64,000 nt of DNA from Phragmites australis (Eukaryota > Streptophyta > Magnoliopsida > Poales > Poaceae), in NCBI RefSeq assembly GCF_958298935.1, contig NC_084922.1, positions 49,011,458-49,075,457 of the forward strand, in the 5' to 3' direction. A model generated the notes under the pieces. That model was not told where the DNA came from and made no database searches. It was given only the letters and a program-made list of their open reading frames with translations. Of the stretch, positions 59,288 through 64,000 are shown in pieces; the first letter of the stretch is position 1; each line of letters opens with the position of its first letter. The position numbers and the translations under genes are program-made.

Positions 59288-61669
59288 CTACGGGTAGAAG
59301 CGTCGGAGATGCTCGATGTTCCACGGATTCGGGAGTGGCTGCCCCTCCTCCGTTGCCAACCTGAAAGAACCTGCCCGGGGGACCGCGATCACGGAGATAG
59401 AGCCTGCGGGGCCGGGCATCTTAACCGTAAGGTATGCATAATGCACGGCCATCATGAACTTGGCAAGCGCCGGACGCCCGAGGATGGCGTTGTAGGGGAG
59501 AGGGAGCTCTGCGACATCGAAGAGGACGCTCTCCGTACGAAAGTTGTCCCGGCTTCCGAACGTGACAGGCAACTCAACCTGCCCGAGGGGCAGGGAGTGC
59601 CCGGGCGTTACTCCACAGAAGGGGAGCGACGGCTTCAGGCGTCGGGAAGGCACTTGCAGCTTCTCAAAGGCCTCTTTGGAGAGGAGGTTGAGACCGGCGC
59701 CGCCGTCGACCAGCACTCTGCCGATTTTAACATTGCAGACAGTGGGAGACACGACCAGAGGCAGTCGCCCCACAGCTGCAGTACTGACGGGGTGGTCGGC
59801 CATGCTGAACGTGATCGGAGCATCCGACCACCTCAGGGGTCTTGCGGCCTCCTCGCTCGGGGTTGCCGAGCACACTTCGCGCCGCATGACTTTGATGCCA
59901 CGGCGCGAGCAGGGTGTGTAGGCGCCTCCGTTGATGAAGGCAACCGTATGCTCGGGCTCCTGGAAGCCGAGCTCGGTATTGTCGGGGATGACCTCGGTAT
60001 TGCCTCCCCCGCGGGATTCGTCGCCCTCCCTCTGGCGCTGCTCTACGAGTCCCTTGACCGTACGGCACTCCGTGAGATCGTGCCATCTGGTCTGGTGTAT
60101 GGGACACCATTTACCTGGCTCAGGCCCCGCGGGAGCGGGGACCCTCGCTGGAATAGGGGGCCGACCAGGGGCCGGGGCTCTTGCTGGAGCTGATGCCCTA
60201 ACCGGTGCTGGGGCCCTCGCGGGCGCCGAGGCCCTAGGAGGAGCCCGAGCAGGAGTCCTGACGGGGCGCCGATCGGCTTCGGGCCGACGCTCTTGTCGGC
60301 GATCGGGCTCTTGCTGCCTTCCACGAGCGGGGGCTTGAGCTGGCTCAACAGGAGCAGCCTCGCGCTTCCTCCTCTTTTTCTTTTCCCGCCTATCAGAGCG
60401 GGAAGAACTTGGTCGATCGGAAGTGGGGCGAGGAGCATGCCATGCCCTGGCCTCCGCCGCTTTGGCGCACTTATCGGCCAGTGCGAAAAGTTCCGCAGGG
60501 GTCTCGATCTCGTGCGTGCCTAGCTTCTCGAGCATCCGCTCATCGCGTACGCCCTGCCGAAAGGCAACAATAACAGCATGGGGGGCCACTCGCGGAATAG
60601 TGTTGCGAACCTGGCTGAAACGCTGTATGAATCGACGCAGCGTCTCCCCTTCCTGCTGTTGGACGGCGTGGAGGTCGCACTCCAGCCCGGGACGCGCGAA
60701 CGTACCCTGAAAGTTGGCCACAAATTGGTGGCACAAGTCGTCCCAGGAGCTGATAGATCCTGGGGGTAAGTTCATAAGCCAGGAGCGGGCGGAACCCCTC
60801 AAGGCAACATGAAAGTAATTTACCATCACCTTTTCGCTGCCTCCGGCCGCTTGGACGGCCGTCGTGTAGATCTGGAGGAACTCGACGGGGTCGATGGACC
60901 CGTCGTACTTCTCTGGCAGCTCGGGGCGGAACTTGGAAGGCCACCTCACCCGACGGAGCTCGGCGGTGAAGGCACGGCAACCGGTGCCGTACCCCGCAGC
61001 ACGAGCGGGGGTTCTTGGTGGAGAGGAACGGCGAGCCGGGGATCCCCGGTGGTCGTGGGCCGGGAGAGAGGAAGCCTGGTCCTCTGCCCCAACCCCCTGC
61101 CGGGTCTCCCGCTGACGCTCGAGAGTGACCCGGGCATCTTCGTGGCCCCTGCGCTCGTCGAGGCGCAAGCGGAGGTCCCGGGCCTCCGACACGTCCGGGG
61201 GGATGACGCTCCGCCTGGAGACCCCCCGGCCCGTGCGGGTGTTGCCTGCTGAGGAGCCGACTCTGGCGGCACCGCGCTGAAAAGTGGCGCGAGGACTCTC
61301 GACCTGTACCTGGCGGCGAGCGGTGCCGACCAAAGCGGCGATGTCTTGCATCCACCGGCCTTCCGGAGTGTTTGGCGTGGCCTGAATGGGAGGGTGCCTG
61401 AGGAGGGCTTGCGCTGCAAGCAAGGCGCTCCCTGGGCTGGCCTCACTAAAAGCGAGCCTGCGCCGGGGCGGCGCCCGACGTGATCCAGAGGCGGGCCTAG
61501 CGGCCGGGGCCCTGACCATCTGCTGGGGGTCAGAGAGCACGCCGGCAGCGGCGGCGCTGATGGGCCCAGCGCCCTGATCCCCTTGGGCGGGAAAAACCTC
61601 TTGGCCGTGGGGCGGCGTTCCGTTACTGGAAGTGGAGCCGGAACACTGGAGACGATGCCCACCGGCCAT
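59288..61669 (-). CDS. gag-protease polyprotein of gypsy element, internal pol deletion
   Basis: 793 codons from the first ATG (61667-61669, MAGGHRLQCSGS) to the stop at 59288; the frame is open 11 codons further upstream without an ATG. Residues counted from this ATG. Gag domain about 241-365 (FRPELPEKYDGSIDPVEFL, LRGSARSWLMNLPPGSI, GETLRRFIQRFSQVRNTIP). Basic KKKRRKRE at 429-436. Ala/Pro-Arg repeats 470-515. Zinc-knuckle variant CPIHQTRWHDLTEC at 522-535. Aspartic protease VLVDGGAGLNLL at 652-663 and YNAILGRPAL at 726-735. Then KMPGPAG is followed at once by VIAVPRAGSFRLATEEG and PNPWNIEHLRRFYP, which I recognise as an integrase C-terminal tail. So RT, RNase H and integrase core are deleted in frame. 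Gag forms particles and the protease processes it; polymerisation must come from a partner element. Confidence 0.88.
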   Translation of the reverse strand: MAGGHRLQCSGSTSSNGTPPHGQEVFPAQGDQGAGPISAAAAGVLSDPQQMVRAPAARPASGSRRAPPRRRLAFSEASPGSALLAAQALLRHPPIQATPNTPEGRWMQDIAALVGTARRQVQVESPRATFQRGAARVGSSAGNTRTGRGVSRRSVIPPDVSEARDLRLRLDERRGHEDARVTLERQRETRQGVGAEDQASSLPAHDHRGSPARRSSPPRTPARAAGYGTGCRAFTAELRRVRWPSKFRPELPEKYDGSIDPVEFLQIYTTAVQAAGGSEKVMVNYFHVALRGSARSWLMNLPPGSISSWDDLCHQFVANFQGTFARPGLECDLHAVQQQEGETLRRFIQRFSQVRNTIPRVAPHAVIVAFRQGVRDERMLEKLGTHEIETPAELFALADKCAKAAEARAWHAPRPTSDRPSSSRSDRREKKKRRKREAAPVEPAQAPARGRQQEPDRRQERRPEADRRPVRTPARAPPRASAPARAPAPVRASAPARAPAPGRPPIPARVPAPAGPEPGKWCPIHQTRWHDLTECRTVKGLVEQRQREGDESRGGGNTEVIPDNTELGFQEPEHTVAFINGGAYTPCSRRGIKVMRREVCSATPSEEAARPLRWSDAPITFSMADHPVSTAAVGRLPLVVSPTVCNVKIGRVLVDGGAGLNLLSKEAFEKLQVPSRRLKPSLPFCGVTPGHSLPLGQVELPVTFGSRDNFRTESVLFDVAELPLPYNAILGRPALAKFMMAVHYAYLTVKMPGPAGSISVIAVPRAGSFRLATEEGQPLPNPWNIEHLRRFYP

Positions 61670-61716
61670 CTTTTCCTGTGGAGAAAAAAGGGAAACAAAC
61701 AATCTAGGGATATTCC

Positions 61717-61734
61717 CCCCTACCTGGCGCGCCA
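61717..61734 (-). other. Primer-binding site
   Basis: TGGCGCGCCAGGTAGGGG on the minus strand, two bases inside the 5' LTR. It starts with TGG, complementary to the CCA end of a tRNA. It lies in the 12-bp palindrome CTGGCGCGCCAG (61724-61735). tRNA identity not determined. Confidence 0.75.
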
Positions 61735-62100
61735 GCTGTCGGAGAGTGAACTCCTGTCGCAGGGATCCCGAGAGACCCCTTTTTAGAGATTCGGCCGGGG
61801 GGATGATCCTAGAAAAGCTTGCACGGGAAATGAGCGGAAAAGGAAATAAAATGCGATGGCTTGCGGGGACACCGGGTTTTTGGACAGGTTCGGGCCGCGC
61901 GGAGGCGTAACACCCTACTCCTGTATGAGTGTTATATCTATCCTTGAAGGAGATCCTTCAAGGGTATATCTGGTTCTCGAGGGAGAGCTGTTTACAAAGA
62001 GCAGGAGGCTCTTATGTTCTAGCTAGCTGGTTTCTTGATTGTCTTGTGATCGGGGGTGGTGATTTCTTGTTCTTCGACTGACCTCTTGTTTTTCTCTTGT

Positions 62101-62190
62101 CCTCCTCTTTTTCGTTGTTCGTCTCTCCGTCCTCCTCTTTTTCGTTGTTCGTCTCTCCGTCCTCCTCTTTTTCGTTGTTCGTCTCTCCGT
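62101..62190. repeat. 30-bp tandem repeat, three copies
   Basis: The same unit as at 55126-55185, with one more copy. Confidence 0.95.
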
Positions 62191-62217
62191 CCTCTTCTTG
62201 GTGCCCCCCTTCTTTTT

Positions 62218-62226
62218 CTTTTATAG
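62218..62226 (-). promoter_or_regulatory. TATA box in 5' LTR
   Basis: CTATAAAAG on the minus strand; it would drive transcription of gag-protease. Confidence 0.65.
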
Positions 62227-62721
62227 ATGCGCCGACCTCGACATATCCTGAATGGGAAAGAGGGGACGCGAGTGCCCAGGTGCCACGGAGAAAGGTCTAA
62301 TCATTTCACTTTGGCGAAGTGACAGGGGCGGTGGAGGAAGGCGGCGCGCATTCGACCACTAGCCGCTGCGGAAGCTTCGGGGTGCCATAAAAAAAAAGCC
62401 CACCGGACAGCCTCAGAGGTGCCCGGTGCGTCCACTCTGTCTTGTTCTCCTGCCAGGGCAGGGTGGCAGGCCGAGTGCTTCGATTCTGGTAACGTTATCC
62501 CGAGGTGCGCAAGTGGAAACGGGACGGGACCCGTGCATTTAATGAACCCACGCCCCCCAGCCAGGGCATGGCCGGGTCTGACACCGGGGCGTGGGCAGCC
62601 GAGAATGTCAGGATGTCAGAATGCCAGGCCACGCGCGCCTATTAAATGCGGCATCGGGCCCTTGACTGGATGATACTCTGGCGACGGGGCCCTTTGAGTC
62701 TTTGAACGATCTTGCGCGAAC

Positions 62722-63220
62722 CTTCTGGGGACCGAGTCCCCGGGGGCTGCCACGTGCAGCCCCGAGCACTATTTCCCGAGCATCTTGGGGGGACCTTCGG
62801 GGCACCGAGTCCTCGGGGGCTGCCACGTGCAGCCCCGAGCACCCTCTCCCGAGTACTTCAGTGAGACCTTCGGGGCACCGAGTCCTCGCGGGCTGCCACG
62901 TGCAGCCCCGAGCACCCTCTCCCGAGCACTTTAGAGGGACCTTCGGGGCACCGAGTCCTCGGGGGCTGCCACGCGCAGCCCCGAGCACCCTCTCCCGAGT
63001 ACTTGAGTGAGACCTTCGGGGCGCCGAGTCCTCGCGGGCTGCCACGTGCAGCCCCGAGCACCCTCTCCCGAGTACTTGAGTGAGACCTTCGGGGCACCGA
63101 GTCCTCGCGGGCTGCCACGTGCAGCCCCGAGCACCCTCTCCCGAGCACTTCAGTGAGACCTTCGGGGCACCGAGTCCTCGGGGGCTGCCACGCGCAGCCC
63201 CGAGCACCCTCTCCCGAGTC
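62722..63220 (-). repeat. U3 tandem array of G-box hairpins, seven units
   Basis: Same array as 55717-56215, about 500-1000 bp upstream of the TATA box on the minus strand, i.e. at an enhancer position. Confidence 0.9.
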
Positions 63221-63309
63221 TCTGCTTTTACCTTGCAGGGTGGTGATATGTGGTGGGCGGCCGGTTTGGCCTCGGGACTTAGGGACCCCTGGTTCTAAAT
63301 ACACCGACA

Positions 63310-63353
63310 ATTATGCATACCTAATTACATAATTATCATTTTGGGATGTGATA
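63310..63353 (-). mobile_element. Second copy of the 3.1-kb LTR family, last piece
   Basis: ATTATCATTTTGGGATGTGATA parallels ATTACGATTTTGGGACGTGACA at 23963-23984, the terminus of the other copy; the terminal TG (minus strand) has become TA. About 1.9 kb between this and the piece ending at 54761 is missing. Confidence 0.65.
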
Positions 63354-64000
63354 GTAGGGCTGTTGGGAGAGTTAGAGCCAACTATTTGGTTTTGAGTGTT
63401 AGGGTTTTAGAGGAGATAAAGATAGTAGCTTAGCTTATGTATTAGATGGGAGATTTTTTGTGAGCAAAATACTTTGTAATTTATCAAAAATAGGACTAAC
63501 CTATGCAAGGTATGAAGATTAAATTTGTTCTCATGTTTTTGTTCATCTCCTTCTAGTCTATTTCTGTTGGCTCCATTGTTTAGTTACGAATGTTTTGGTT
63601 TTCGTTGCAATTTTTGTTTTTTTTTAAGAGCTGAAATTTTGTCTTTTGTTAAAGTTGTTCTTCTTGTTGCTAGAGATATACAATCTATATACAAATATAT
63701 CCAAGTGTATCTTGAATTCTCTTACCTCAAAATTATCAATTTGGAGAGTTTCTTCATCCGGACTCTATTTTTTTGGATGTAAGTGTTCATTTTTCAAGTT
63801 GCAAGCTTTTGCGTTGTATGGATTGTGTTTCAATAGAATCTAGTGTTCAATTCTAATCATAAGAGTCATGCTTTCTTTGTGATTTCTATAGTTACTTTTT
63901 TTTTCTCTAGTTTTACTTCTATTTTAGTTTTGAGATGCGTTTGGTGACTATAATAGCAGAAAGACATTAGTTTTGAAAGAAATTTATGTGACACCTATTC
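63354..64000. other. AT-rich anonymous sequence
   Basis: No gene recognised. It may be the transcribed (R/U5) half of the LTR-like sequence whose TATA box is at 53600-53608, displaced by the nested insertions. Confidence 0.35.

Larger units (their letters stand above)
54762..63309 (-). mobile_element. Young non-autonomous Ty3/gypsy element, 8548 bp
   Basis: Complete element on the minus strand: 5' LTR (61737-63309), PBS, gag-protease ORF, a non-coding stretch with a 769-bp duplication, an opposite-strand coiled-coil ORF, polypurine tract and 3' LTR (54762-56304). The opposite-strand ORF near the 3' LTR, the zinc-knuckle variant and the DGG protease point to the Tat lineage (RIRE2/Cinful-like). 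RT, RNase H and integrase core are absent, so transposition would need a helper. The LTRs differ by one base plus one 30-bp unit. Flanking 5-mers (AGTGC, ATTAT) do not match. Confidence 0.9.
61737..63309 (-). repeat. 5' LTR of gypsy element
   Basis: 1573 bp, the same ends as the 3' LTR. It has three 30-bp units (62101-62190), a TATA box at 62218-62226 and seven 72-73-bp hairpin units at ~62722-63220. Coordinates equal the other LTR plus 6975 before, and plus 7005 after, the extra 30-bp unit. Confidence 0.95.

Noticed and set aside
59669..59710. DGG instead of DSG/DTG at the protease active site as a loss-of-function change
   Set aside because: To my knowledge grass Tat-type gypsy proteases commonly have DGG/DGGS here, so it is probably the family norm.
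61123..61702. Upstream extension of gag to 61702
   Set aside because: The codon at 61700-61702 is TTG; the first ATG is at 61667-61669.
1..64000. tRNA, rRNA or microRNA genes
   Set aside because: I scanned for tRNA T-loop words (GGTTCGAATC-type) and well-known plant miRNA words and found no convincing candidate; short hairpins noted above lack a recognisable mature miRNA.

Overview
The window is a stretch of a plant nuclear genome, almost certainly a grass (Poaceae). The evidence is a GC-rich intronless coding sequence set in AT-rich, repeat-filled DNA, L1-type LINEs, a Stowaway-like MITE, a Helitron terminus, a hAT MITE, an Angela-like Ty1/copia LTR and several LTRs of one Ty3/gypsy (Tat-lineage) family. 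Family names come from remembered sequence hallmarks, not from a search. I cannot name the species.

Only one gene looks intact: a 350-codon single-exon gene on the minus strand at 43121-44173. It resembles the plant membrane-associated kinase regulator / DUF1645 group and has a plausible TATA box at 44429-44437. A broken NB-ARC (NLR resistance gene) remnant lies at 32584-33382, and two short anonymous coding-like relics lie at 2720-3039 and 4035-4277.

Everything else that can be identified is mobile DNA, much of it nested. At 5105-8415 a minus-strand LINE is split by a solo gypsy LTR (6547-8107). At 10240-11735 there is a plus-strand LINE 3' part, and at 11960-12790 a minus-strand LINE tail. 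At 14711-24290 a nearly complete minus-strand LINE (ORF1, endonuclease, YADD reverse transcriptase) is split inside the start of ORF1 by a 3.1-kb solo LTR (20862-23984). A Helitron 3' end lies at 26145-26173, a hAT MITE with a perfect 8-bp target duplication at 31079-31570, and LTR-like DNA at 36356-37480. A truncated gypsy element lies at 39240-40882. A Stowaway-like MITE is at 49333-49578. A copia LTR (50296-53150) is split by a solo gypsy LTR (50352-51681).

The main object is an 8548-bp gypsy element on the minus strand at 54762-63309, sitting in a second copy of the 3.1-kb LTR family. Its two LTRs differ, by eye, by one base and one 30-bp repeat unit, so it is young. It keeps a long gag-protease frame, but the reverse transcriptase, RNase H and integrase core are gone: the protease region runs in frame into what looks like the last ~35 residues of integrase. 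Next to the 3' LTR it carries an opposite-strand coiled-coil ORF broken by a single TAG. Its U3 holds a 72-73-bp tandem array of hairpins centred on CACGTG. It has no matching target duplication, and about 1.9 kb of the host LTR is missing at the insertion point, which suggests recombination between two neighbouring copies. Four relatives of this LTR (two plus, two minus) are in the window.
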